NCBI GenBank assembly: GCA_020430675.1
Contig: JAGQJJ010000035.1
Coordinates: forward strand, 1-14,235
Direction: 5' to 3'
Length of the DNA stretch: 14,235 nucleotides
DNA from: Myxococcales bacterium
GTDB taxonomy: Bacteria > Myxococcota > Bradymonadia > UBA7976 > UBA1532
Within the stretch, counting starts at the first letter, position 1. Each line of letters opens with the position of its first letter. The position numbers and the translations under genes are program-made. Positions 1 to 6,791 of the stretch are shown here, in pieces. The notes beneath the pieces are model-generated. The model made no database searches, was not told the DNA's origin, and saw only the letters and a list, made by a program, of their open reading frames with translations.

Positions 1-1
1 C

Positions 2-1501
2 GAAGAAGTCCAAAGCCAGCTCGGCCAGGAGTATTCCCTGGTGATCGGCGGCAAGGCCTACGACACGCGGGCCACGATCGGCTCGATGAATCCGTCCAAC
101 AAGAAACAGCTCATCGGGCGCGTGGCTTCGGCAAGAGCCGAGCAGGCGGCCCAAGCCATCGAGATCGCACGCCGAGCCGCGAACGACTGGTCACGAACCG
201 ATCCCGCCGAGCGCATTCAATTCATTGAAACAGTCGCCACCGAACTCCGCGGCCGGCGCTATGAACTTGCGGCCTGGGAGGTCTTCGAATGCGGCAAGCC
301 TTGGGCCGAGGCCGACGCCGACGTCGCCGAGGCGATCGACTTCTGCGAATACTACGGGCGCGAGATGCTGCGGCTGGCCGTGCCCCAGCGCATGCAGCGT
401 GTGCCGGGCGAGCTGAATCACCTGAGCTATCAAGGCCGTGGCGTGGCGGCGGTGATCGCGCCGTGGAACTTTCCGCTGGCGATTCTGACCGGCATGACCA
501 CCGCGGCGCTGGTGGCGGGCAATCCGGTCATCGTCAAGCCCGCCGAGCAGTCGATGGGCATCGCGGCGCGCTTCTTTTCGCTCGCCCGCGAGGCCGGGAC
601 ACCGCCGGGCGCGCTGCATTTTCTGCCCGGCCTGGGCGAAGAGGTCGGCGCGCATCTGGTGGCGCATCGCGACGTGGCGACCATCGCGTTCACCGGCAGC
701 AAGGCGGTCGGTCTGGCCATCTGGCGGCAGGCGGGCACGACCATTCCGGGGCAGGTGGGGCTCAAGCGCGTGGTCTGCGAGATGGGCGGCAAGAACGCGA
801 TCATCGTCGACAGCGACGCTGACCTCGACGCAGCGGTGCTGGGCATCGTGCGCTCGGCGTTTGGGTTTGCGGGCCAGAAATGCAGCGCCTGCTCGCGGGT
901 GGTCGTGCTGCCTGAGCAGCACGACGCGCTGATCGAGCGGCTGGCGGCGGCGATGGAGAGCCTGCACGTCATGCCACCGACCGATCCGGGCTGCTTCGTG
1001 GGGCCGGTGATCGACGCCGAGGCGCATCGCCGGCTGCTGGGCGCGCTGGCCGAGGCGCGCCGTCGTGGGCATCAGGCGAAGGTGGGCGGGGCGCCGCTTG
1101 AGGGCGCGGGCTTCTTCGTGCCGCCGACGCTCTTTGTCGACGTGCCGGCCGATGATCCGCTGGTCACCGATGAGCTGTTCGGCCCGGTGCTGGCGGTGCA
1201 GCGCGCCGATGACTTCGAACACGCGCTGACGCTGGCGACCGGCGTCGAGTACGCGCTCACCGGCGGTCTATATAGTCGATCGCCCGCGCGCATCGCCCGC
1301 GCGCGCGAGGCCTTCCGGGTGGGCAATCTGTACATCAACCGCGGCATCACCGGCGCCATCGTGGGCCGGCAGCCGTTCGGCGGCTTTGCGATGAGCGGCG
1401 GCGGCACCAAAGCGGGCGGGCCCGATTACCTGCTGCACTTCCTCGACCCGCGCACCATCACCGAGAACACGCTGCGGCGTGGGTTTGCCCCCGAGGAGTA
1501 G
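2..1501 (+). CDS. pruA: L-glutamate gamma-semialdehyde (1-pyrroline-5-carboxylate) dehydrogenase, RocA type, 5'-partial
   Basis: Cytosolic NAD-dependent aldehyde dehydrogenase that oxidises glutamate semialdehyde (from P5C) to glutamate, the last step of proline and arginine catabolism. The frame is open from base 2, and residues before the first internal GTG (41), including LGQEYSLVIGG, still align with the N-terminal part of Bacillus RocA, so the true start lies outside the window. Numbering from codon 41: PWNFP with Asn143, EMGG with general base Glu247, GQKCSACSR with catalytic Cys281, then EEIFGP-like DELFGP and a C-terminal GFAMSG...KAGGPDYL segment typical of this subfamily. The domain is intact to its TAG stop. 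It could be a stand-alone enzyme or the C-terminal half of a PutA-type fusion with proline dehydrogenase; the cut end hides this. Family assignment is very secure. Confidence 0.94.
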   Translation, partial: EEVQSQLGQEYSLVIGGKAYDTRATIGSMNPSNKKQLIGRVASARAEQAAQAIEIARRAANDWSRTDPAERIQFIETVATELRGRRYELAAWEVFECGKPWAEADADVAEAIDFCEYYGREMLRLAVPQRMQRVPGELNHLSYQGRGVAAVIAPWNFPLAILTGMTTAALVAGNPVIVKPAEQSMGIAARFFSLAREAGTPPGALHFLPGLGEEVGAHLVAHRDVATIAFTGSKAVGLAIWRQAGTTIPGQVGLKRVVCEMGGKNAIIVDSDADLDAAVLGIVRSAFGFAGQKCSACSRVVVLPEQHDALIERLAAAMESLHVMPPTDPGCFVGPVIDAEAHRRLLGALAEARRRGHQAKVGGAPLEGAGFFVPPTLFVDVPADDPLVTDELFGPVLAVQRADDFEHALTLATGVEYALTGGLYSRSPARIARAREAFRVGNLYINRGITGAIVGRQPFGGFAMSGGGTKAGGPDYLLHFLDPRTITENTLRRGFAPEE

Positions 1502-1504
1502 CGG

Positions 1505-2929
1505 TCAACGGCAGGCGCGGCCGCGGCTCTGGCCTTCGGGGCAGCCTTGCAGCTCGGCCGTGCCCGCCGAGCAGATGCGCGGGCAGTCGGGGGTGCCGAG
1601 CGGCATGACCTGGCAGCCGCCCGCGGCCCAGACGATGTCGGCGACCTCCCAGAACTCGGTGCTGGCGTTGCCATCGCGCCCGGTGGCCTGCATCACCAGG
1701 GGGTCGAAGGCCATGGCCAGCTCGCCGCCGCAGAAGATCTTGACGGTCACGGTGCTGGCGCCGAAGCCCTCGTCGTCCCAGTAGTGCACGCCCAGGCGGT
1801 AGGTGCCCGGCGAGGGATCGAGGATGTTGATGTTCTCGGGGCCGTAGCCATCGACGTCGTCGAGGTCGAGCCGTGGGTCGTCGCCGTTGAGGGGGGCGGA
1901 CCAGAGCACCTGCGGGGGCGGGCTGCCGTTGCGGTTGAGGTCGGCGAGCTGCTGGCGGCAGGCCGCCTCGTCGTAGGAGTCGCAGACGCGGCAGTTGCGG
2001 AAGAAGCAGTCGTCCCCGCGGCCGCCGTCCTCGAACCACTGGGCGCCGGGTGCCCGCAGCAGGTGCATGTCCACGTCGGAGGTGTCGCCCCGGGCGTTGA
2101 CGTTCCAGACCATCTCGATGCGCAGGCCGTCGTTGGTCTGCGTGGTCAGCCGCGTGGTGCAGCGGCCGAGGCCGCCGTCGGCGTCTTCCACTTCGAGTTC
2201 AAGCACATACTCGCCTTGCAGGTCGGCGAAGATGCGCGTGTTCAGGCCATCGGCGGGCATCGGCGTGGCCGTCGAGCCGCCCGGTTTGCTCTGAATGCGC
2301 CACGTCGCCCGCGCCATCGGCTGGCCATCGGGGTCTTCGTAGCCGCCCTGGAAGCCGTACTCGGCGAGCGGCGGGCCGGTCTGGTCGGGCGGGCAGATGG
2401 CGCGCGGGGGCACGGTGGCGCAGTCTTCGATCTCATCGGTGGCGCCGTCGCAGTCATTGTCGATGCCGTCGCACTCCTCGTCGCTCGGCAGCACGAAGCC
2501 CTCGCAGTCGCCGTAGAACTCAAGCCGGCAAGCCTGGGTGCCGGCGCGGCAGGCGGTGCCCTCGGGGGTCAGGTCGTCGGGATCGCCCGGGTAGCAGGGC
2601 TTCTCGGGCAGGCGGCAGTTGCAGCCCTCGTCGACCCGGCCATCGCAGTTGTCGTCGAAGTCGTTGCAGACCTCGCGGGCGTCTTCGGAGCAGTAGGGCG
2701 CGTCGCTCGGCGGGGGCGGGCCTCCGCCGGGGCCCGCATCGCCCATGGGAGCGCCGACCGCCATGTCGGTCAGCGGGGGCGGGCCAGTGCCGGAAGCATC
2801 GGCGAGGGGCACGTCATCGAAGAATGCGCCGCGGTCGGGGATCTCGGGCTCGTCTTCCGGCGGGTCGGAGCACGCGGCGGCGAATAGGGTCAGGGCGGGC
2901 ACGAGAAACAACAGCAAACGCGCGGCCAT
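1505..2929 (-). CDS. putative lipoprotein with two MopE-like metal-binding motifs
   Basis: Predicted 474-residue envelope lipoprotein of unknown function. ATG at 2929 was chosen over an upstream in-frame start (3001) because it has GGAGAGG just upstream and begins directly with a signal peptide, MAARLLLFLVPALTLF, ending in lipobox AAAC (Cys20). An acidic Pro/Gly/Asp-rich linker follows (about 21-78). Two motifs of the type CNDFDDNCDGRVDEGC (about 88-103) and CDGIDNDCDGATDE (about 153-166) match the short pattern called Cu-binding MopE-like, common in myxobacterial surface proteins. After further Cys pairs, residues about 268-405 contain SDVDMHLLR, LDLDDVDGYGPENINI and GTYRLGVHYW, which resembles the YfaP/DUF2135-like beta domain. 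The extreme C-terminus has a Cys-rich tail. Metal binding is inferred from pattern. It is downstream of the 3071-4279 gene on the same strand, 141 bp away. Confidence 0.88.
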   Translation of the reverse strand: MAARLLLFLVPALTLFAAACSDPPEDEPEIPDRGAFFDDVPLADASGTGPPPLTDMAVGAPMGDAGPGGGPPPPSDAPYCSEDAREVCNDFDDNCDGRVDEGCNCRLPEKPCYPGDPDDLTPEGTACRAGTQACRLEFYGDCEGFVLPSDEECDGIDNDCDGATDEIEDCATVPPRAICPPDQTGPPLAEYGFQGGYEDPDGQPMARATWRIQSKPGGSTATPMPADGLNTRIFADLQGEYVLELEVEDADGGLGRCTTRLTTQTNDGLRIEMVWNVNARGDTSDVDMHLLRAPGAQWFEDGGRGDDCFFRNCRVCDSYDEAACRQQLADLNRNGSPPPQVLWSAPLNGDDPRLDLDDVDGYGPENINILDPSPGTYRLGVHYWDDEGFGASTVTVKIFCGGELAMAFDPLVMQATGRDGNASTEFWEVADIVWAAGGCQVMPLGTPDCPRICSAGTAELQGCPEGQSRGRACR

Positions 2930-3070
2930 CGGGCCTCTCCGGGTCAGGGTGGCCACACTCGAAGCAAAAGTCGCACCGATGCCGGAAGCGCTCGCGGGCA
3001 TTGGTCTGCGGCGAAGTGTGTGGCGGGCAGGTCTCGGTTTTGTCGAGGCGTCGCGGCGTCGAGGTCTCGA

Positions 3071-4279
3071 TCAGAGTTCGAGGTCGACGTAGACCAGCCG
3101 ATGGTCCGAGCTTTGGTGCTGTGTGCGGCCCTGGGCGTCGGTCGTGGTGGCGACGAGGCGGGCAAGCGGGTCATCGGCGGTGGGCCAGAAGACGGCGCTG
3201 GCCACCGGCTTGAGGGTGCGCGAGGGCAGGACGTAGTCGACGCGCAGGCCCCAATGCGCGGTCTGTTGCGCCGGGTCGCCCTGGTGGGGGCCTTCGGTCG
3301 GGTTGGCCTGGCCCCCGGCGCTGCGCGGCACGAGGGCGCCGCGGGCGGTCTCGGGGTGCACCCGGGGATGGTCGAGCACCTGGGCCACCGCGGCGTCGAC
3401 GCTGTCGCCGTCGACCGGATCGGCGTTCAGGTCGCCGCAGATCACGAAGTCGGCGTCGGCGGGCAGGCGACCCTTGCGCCCCTGGTCATCGGTGAGCGCG
3501 GCGCCGCGCGCGGGGTCGATCAGGTCGGCGAGCAGGCGGATCTCGTCATGGTTGCGGCGGCCGTTGCGGTCTTCGGGCCCGTCGAAGACCGGCGGCGTGG
3601 GGTGGGCGACCACGATCCAGATCGTGCGCCCGCCGACCTGAACCGGCGCGGCCAGGTGGTTCTTCGATGACAATCGAAGCACCGCCAGCGCCTCGGGGGC
3701 GTACCACGGCGCGCCGGTGGCCGGATCGACGGGCAGCTTCGCGCCGGGCAGGTCGCGCCAGAGCAGCTTGCCAAACGTGCGCGCCGCGGCCTCATCGATG
3801 GGGTAGCGCGAGAGCACCGCGAAGCCGTACTGCCCGGGGAAGAGGCCAAAGCCCTGGGCATCGGCCGGGCCGTCGGTCTTGCCGTCGTGGTCGAGGTCGA
3901 GGCCGGTGGGCACGCCGGTATTGCTCGGCGGGGCCAGCACATACGGCAGCTTGATCGGTGGCGCGCCGTTCTGGCTCACCGCCAGGTAGTTCTCGGCGAA
4001 CAGGCGCAGCGTCTCACCGGTGGCGTCGTAATCGACCTCTTGCAGCACCAGCACGTCGGGCGCGTTGCGCTGGATGATCTCGGCGACGGCGGCGAGCTGC
4101 GGGTCGCCCGGTTGGGCCACCTGCGCCCGCAGCGCGCCGGCGGTGGGGCGGTTGAGCGAGGCGTTGAACGTGGCCACCCGCAGCGTACGCGGCATTGCAT
4201 CTTCCGGGGGCTTGGGGCCGGCGGGCGCGCCGGCGCAGGCGGTCATCAGCAGCAAGAGCGGCGCGATCAGGCGAGGCAC
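3071..4279 (-). CDS. endonuclease/exonuclease/phosphatase-family lipoprotein
   Basis: Predicted secreted, lipid-anchored phosphodiesterase or nuclease of the metal-dependent DNase I-like fold; the substrate cannot be told from sequence. GTG at 4279 is preferred over an ATG at 4315 because AAGGAGG sits 4 nt before it and the protein then opens with a signal sequence, PRLIAPLLLLMTAC (lipobox Cys15). With this start the protein is 402 residues. Fold motifs are in order: VATFNASLNR (about 32-41), DVLVLQEVDYD with metal ligand Glu81, CGDLNADP with Asp283/Asn285, GLRVDYVLPS, and the terminal SSDHRLVYVDL with Asp392/His393. Residues 128-136 (DLDHDGKTD) fit the calcium-loop pattern DxDxDGxxD and sit before GFGLFPGQYG, a stretch I recall from secreted bacterial members of this family. 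It is divergent from the Cys-rich lipoprotein at 4402. Catalytic residues are complete, so it is probably active. Confidence 0.9.
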   Translation of the reverse strand: MPRLIAPLLLLMTACAGAPAGPKPPEDAMPRTLRVATFNASLNRPTAGALRAQVAQPGDPQLAAVAEIIQRNAPDVLVLQEVDYDATGETLRLFAENYLAVSQNGAPPIKLPYVLAPPSNTGVPTGLDLDHDGKTDGPADAQGFGLFPGQYGFAVLSRYPIDEAAARTFGKLLWRDLPGAKLPVDPATGAPWYAPEALAVLRLSSKNHLAAPVQVGGRTIWIVVAHPTPPVFDGPEDRNGRRNHDEIRLLADLIDPARGAALTDDQGRKGRLPADADFVICGDLNADPVDGDSVDAAVAQVLDHPRVHPETARGALVPRSAGGQANPTEGPHQGDPAQQTAHWGLRVDYVLPSRTLKPVASAVFWPTADDPLARLVATTTDAQGRTQHQSSDHRLVYVDLEL

Positions 4280-4401
4280 GGGCCCTCCTTTTTTGGCGAT
4301 TGTGCCCGACCGCATCGCCGAGCGGGAGCTTCGCGTTGACGGGGCGAGCAGATCGGCCCCCCTGGGTTATGATGGCCGCATTCACACCGGGGAGGGTGAC
4401 G
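4280..4401. promoter_or_regulatory. divergent intergenic region between two lipoprotein genes
   Basis: This 122-bp gap separates head-to-head genes at 4279 (-) and 4402 (+) and must hold both promoters. For the + gene, TATGAT at 4368-4373 matches the sigma70 -10 consensus at five of six bases and would start a transcript about 20 nt before the ATG; GGGGAGG follows, six nt before the start. No convincing -35 lies at 16-18 bp; a TTGACG at 4336-4341 is 26 bp away, too far. For the - gene only a poor -10-like CACAAT (4299-4304 on the - strand) is seen. Confidence 0.4.
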
Positions 4402-6069
4402 ATGCGCTGGATGCTCTGGGGGCTTGTGGTCGGTTGCCTGGCTTGCAGCGGCGGGGGCGACGAGGGCGATCTGTTGATCGACGCGGGCGCCTTCGACTGG
4501 TGCGCGCGCGGCTGCAATACGCTGGAGACCTGCGGTTTCTGTTGGGACGAGAGCTGTCCGACGCCGGGTGAGTGCGCGGACCGCTGTCGTTTTCAGGATC
4601 GCGAGCCCACTGGCCGCTGCCTGGCCGAGCTTTCGGCCTGCGACGAGGCGGGCATCAGCGCCTGTTTCTCCGCCGGCGCGTCCGATGATTGCTATCGGGC
4701 CTGCGCGCATGTCGACGAGTGCGGCCGCGCCCTGACCGACGCGGCGGGCAACGCGCTTGATGTCGAAGGCTGCGCCACGCAGTGCCGCGCCGAGTACGAC
4801 GGCGTGCAGGTCGCCTGCCTGGCGACGGCGGCATGCACCGCCGAGGCGATCGAAGGCTGCGTTGAGCCCGCGCCGGCCGATGATTGCGAGGCGGCCTGCT
4901 TGCACGTCGATGACTGCGGGCTGGCGCTGACCGATGCGAATGGCGACGCGCTCGATGTGGCGGCCTGCGCCGACGAGTGCCGCGCCGAGTACGACGCGGA
5001 CACCATCGACTGCCTCAGCGCGGCGGCCTGCACCGAAGACGGCATCAGCGACTGTTTTGTCGAGCCGCCCACGGCCTGCGAGCAGCTCTGCGCCGAGGTG
5101 CTCGACTGTGGGAGCTGCGTGCCGGGCGATGACGGCGAGTGCCTCGATGAAGAAGGTTGCCTTGCCGCGTGCGATGGCGCCGAGGATGAGGCGCCGTTCG
5201 ACTGCCTCGGCGCGGCCGCTTCGTGCGATGCGCAGCGGCTCTGTCTGGAGCCGCCGATGCCGATGGACGATTGCGACGCCGGCTGCCTGTGGCTTGACGG
5301 CTGCGGGCTGTGCATCCCCGATGAGAACGATGAGTGCCTGTCGGTCGAGGGCTGCGCCGCGGCCTGCCGCGACTTTGAAGAGGGGCCGATCTACGCCTGC
5401 TTTGCGACGGTGGAAGACTGCGAGGACGATGCCGCGATCGACGCCTGCTACGCGGTGGTGCCCGATCCCACCTGCGAGACCGCCTGCGCGGCCCTGGTCG
5501 AATGCGGGCTCGACTGCCGCAGCGAGGGCTGCGCGCCGTGCGGCGGCGAGGGCGAGCCGGCCTGCATGGCTGACGCCTGCACCGAGGCGTGCACGGTGGA
5601 CGGCACCGCTGACACCTTCGCGTGCTTCGCCGACGCTTGCGACCTGGCCGGGACCGACGCCTGTGTTGCGCCCGAGGATGACACCTGCACGCTCGGCTGC
5701 TACGGCCTCGACGAGTGCGATTACTGCTTCACCGACAAAAACGACGACTGCATCCCGGTCGAGCAATGCGTCGATGAGTGCCGCAGCCTGGACCCGGTCG
5801 ACCGCGCGGTGGAGTTCTGCGTGGCCGGGCTGGCGATGTGCGATGACGCCGCCGTCGAAGCCTGCTTCGAGGCGGAGAACGACGCCTGCGCCCAGGCCTG
5901 CCTGCTGCTGGAAGATTGCGGCCTGTGCGCGCTGAGCCAGGACGGCGACTGCTTGACGCCCCACGAATGCGCCGAAGCCTGCCGCACCGATGACGAGACG
6001 CTGGCGGCCTGTGTCAACGCGACCGCCGGATGCGACGACGCAGCGCTGGAAGCCTGCGTCGCGCCCTAA
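4402..6069 (+). CDS. Cys-rich acidic lipoprotein with eight ~65-residue repeats
   Basis: Predicted 555-residue secreted lipoprotein of unknown function. ATG 4402 is preceded by GGGGAGG with six-base spacing and begins MRWMLWGLVVGCLACSGGG; either Cys12 (VVGC) or Cys15 (CLAC) could be lipidated, and the signal is unusually short. From Cys34 to the end the protein is eight tandem units starting at bases 4501, 4690, 4885, 5077, 5272, 5473, 5686 and 5887. The standard unit has ten cysteines spaced C-x3-C-x5-C-x2-C-x4to7-C-x5-C-x3-C-x10to12-C-x6-C-x5to8-C. Units 2 and 3 have eight, unit 6 has twelve. The composition is strongly acidic. It resembles Cys-rich repeat lipoproteins of Myxococcota, but I cannot name a family. 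Its stop overlaps that of the convergent membrane protein by 4 bp. Disulphide bonding outside the cytoplasm is inferred. Confidence 0.9.
   Translation: MRWMLWGLVVGCLACSGGGDEGDLLIDAGAFDWCARGCNTLETCGFCWDESCPTPGECADRCRFQDREPTGRCLAELSACDEAGISACFSAGASDDCYRACAHVDECGRALTDAAGNALDVEGCATQCRAEYDGVQVACLATAACTAEAIEGCVEPAPADDCEAACLHVDDCGLALTDANGDALDVAACADECRAEYDADTIDCLSAAACTEDGISDCFVEPPTACEQLCAEVLDCGSCVPGDDGECLDEEGCLAACDGAEDEAPFDCLGAAASCDAQRLCLEPPMPMDDCDAGCLWLDGCGLCIPDENDECLSVEGCAAACRDFEEGPIYACFATVEDCEDDAAIDACYAVVPDPTCETACAALVECGLDCRSEGCAPCGGEGEPACMADACTEACTVDGTADTFACFADACDLAGTDACVAPEDDTCTLGCYGLDECDYCFTDKNDDCIPVEQCVDECRSLDPVDRAVEFCVAGLAMCDDAAVEACFEAENDACAQACLLLEDCGLCALSQDGDCLTPHECAEACRTDDETLAACVNATAGCDDAALEACVAP
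4501..6066 (+). repeat. eight-unit Cys-rich protein-coding tandem repeat
   Basis: In-frame coding repeat with unit lengths of 63, 65, 64, 65, 67, 71, 67 and 60 residues; unit boundaries are set by the first Cys of each CxxxC. The units are divergent at DNA level except 2 and 3, which share an exact TGCCGCGCCGAGTACGAC and a similar loop, suggesting they are the most recent duplicates. Confidence 0.85.
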
Positions 6070-6617
6070 CGCCGGAAGGCGTCGAGCGCGGCCGGGCGCA
6101 GCTTGATGTAGATGTTCTGCTTGTCGATCTTGGCCACGTTGAACGGCTGCACCATGACCGCGCCGGTGATGATCGCGGCGACGAGCAGCAGCAGGCCGAC
6201 GATGGTCAGGACCGGCATGTTGGCCGGGATGCCCACGACAAAGAGCACGAGGGCCAGAAGCGCGCCGCCCCAGCCGTAGAGGATGCCCTTCTTGCGGCGG
6301 TCGCGGAAGTTGGCGCCCAGCGCGCACTCGATCGAGCCGGTCTTGCGCAGAATGAGCCACAAGATGATGAAGATGAGCGGCGAGATGATCACCATGATGC
6401 CCAGCCACGGCGGCATCCATTGCAGCTTGCGGGTCTTGGTCTCGAGGCCATCCTGCGTGCCGTCGAAGATGCACCGGTCGGTCGGCACGCGGCCGCCGAT
6501 GGGCACGACGAGGCGATCGCCTTCAAACCAGTAGGTGCCATCGGCGGATCCGCCACCGACGCCTTCGATGTCGGCGGTGGCGCTGGGGGGAGCGTACGGA
6601 TTGAATTCTGCGTCCAT
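6066..6617 (-). CDS. small integral membrane protein of unknown function
   Basis: Predicted 183-residue membrane protein. ATG 6617 is chosen because the protein then begins MDAEFNPYAPPSA, an N-terminus with the NPYAPP signature I associate with bacterial membrane proteins of this kind; no good Shine-Dalgarno sequence is visible, and a GTG at 6656 would put a regulatory palindrome inside the gene. A soluble N-terminal part (1-90) contains DRLVVPIGGRVPTDRCIFDG. Hydrophobic segments follow at about 95-118 (WLGIMVIISPLIFIILWLIL) and, after a basic FRDRRKKG, two more between about 135 and 175. The ordering (VP.G..LP.RC..C, W-rich helix, LC..H, RxRR, helices, YIxLxP) recalls a family with zinc-ribbon-like ligands, here degenerate. 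It converges on the Cys-rich gene, and its stop codon overlaps that gene's stop. Function unknown. Confidence 0.78.
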   Translation of the reverse strand: MDAEFNPYAPPSATADIEGVGGGSADGTYWFEGDRLVVPIGGRVPTDRCIFDGTQDGLETKTRKLQWMPPWLGIMVIISPLIFIILWLILRKTGSIECALGANFRDRRKKGILYGWGGALLALVLFVVGIPANMPVLTIVGLLLLVAAIITGAVMVQPFNVAKIDKQNIYIKLRPAALDAFRR

Positions 6618-6791
6618 GCGGCGACTTTGGATCGCTTTGCGCGATCGCGCAACCACCGTGCGTTTTGGGGGTCGATCGACGATCGTGCGGCGCGGCTTGC
6701 GATGAATCGACGGCCGCGGTAATCAGAGGCAATGGCGCGCCCATTACGTACGTTTTCGTATGGGTGGGCGTGTTTTCGAGAGGAGCCCGGG
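6618..6791. promoter_or_regulatory. divergent control region between membrane protein and histidine kinase
   Basis: This gap has visibly lower GC than its surroundings. It holds a perfect 16-bp palindrome (6637-6652), a second perfect palindrome GTCGATCGAC (6671-6680) and ACGTACGT (6746-6753). A TTGCGA (6697-6702) with 17 bp to a poor TAATCA is the only + strand promoter-like pair, so no promoter is claimed. If the kinase starts at the ATG 6732 instead of TTG 6792, the control region is 114 bp. Confidence 0.45.
6637..6652. promoter_or_regulatory. candidate operator: perfect 16-bp palindrome
   Basis: TTGCGCGATCGCGCAA reads identically on both strands. It lies 20-35 bp upstream of the membrane-protein start, where a bound dimeric regulator would overlap the core promoter of that gene, and about 140 bp upstream of the kinase TTG. 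Which protein binds, if any, is unknown. Confidence 0.4.

Noticed and set aside
1015..1410. Opposite-strand ORFs within the aldehyde dehydrogenase
   Set aside because: The + strand encodes a complete conserved enzyme core; the opposing frames are compositional shadows.
1547..2887. 446-codon open frame on the + strand opposite the MopE-like lipoprotein
   Set aside because: Val/Ala-rich shadow translation; the - strand has signal peptide, ribosome site and recognisable motifs.
2930..3070. Small ORFs between the two - strand lipoprotein genes
   Set aside because: No ribosome site, no recognisable product, and codon composition unlike the neighbours; treated as a 141-bp intergenic gap with no clear promoter or terminator.
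4336..4341. TTGACG as -35 element for the gene at 4402
   Set aside because: It is 26 bp from the only good -10 (4368-4373), well outside the 16-18 bp range.
4267..6474. 735-codon open frame on the - strand opposite the Cys-rich lipoprotein
   Set aside because: Arg/Ala/Gly/His-rich product without domains, spans two real genes, and the + strand repeats are clearly under protein-level conservation.
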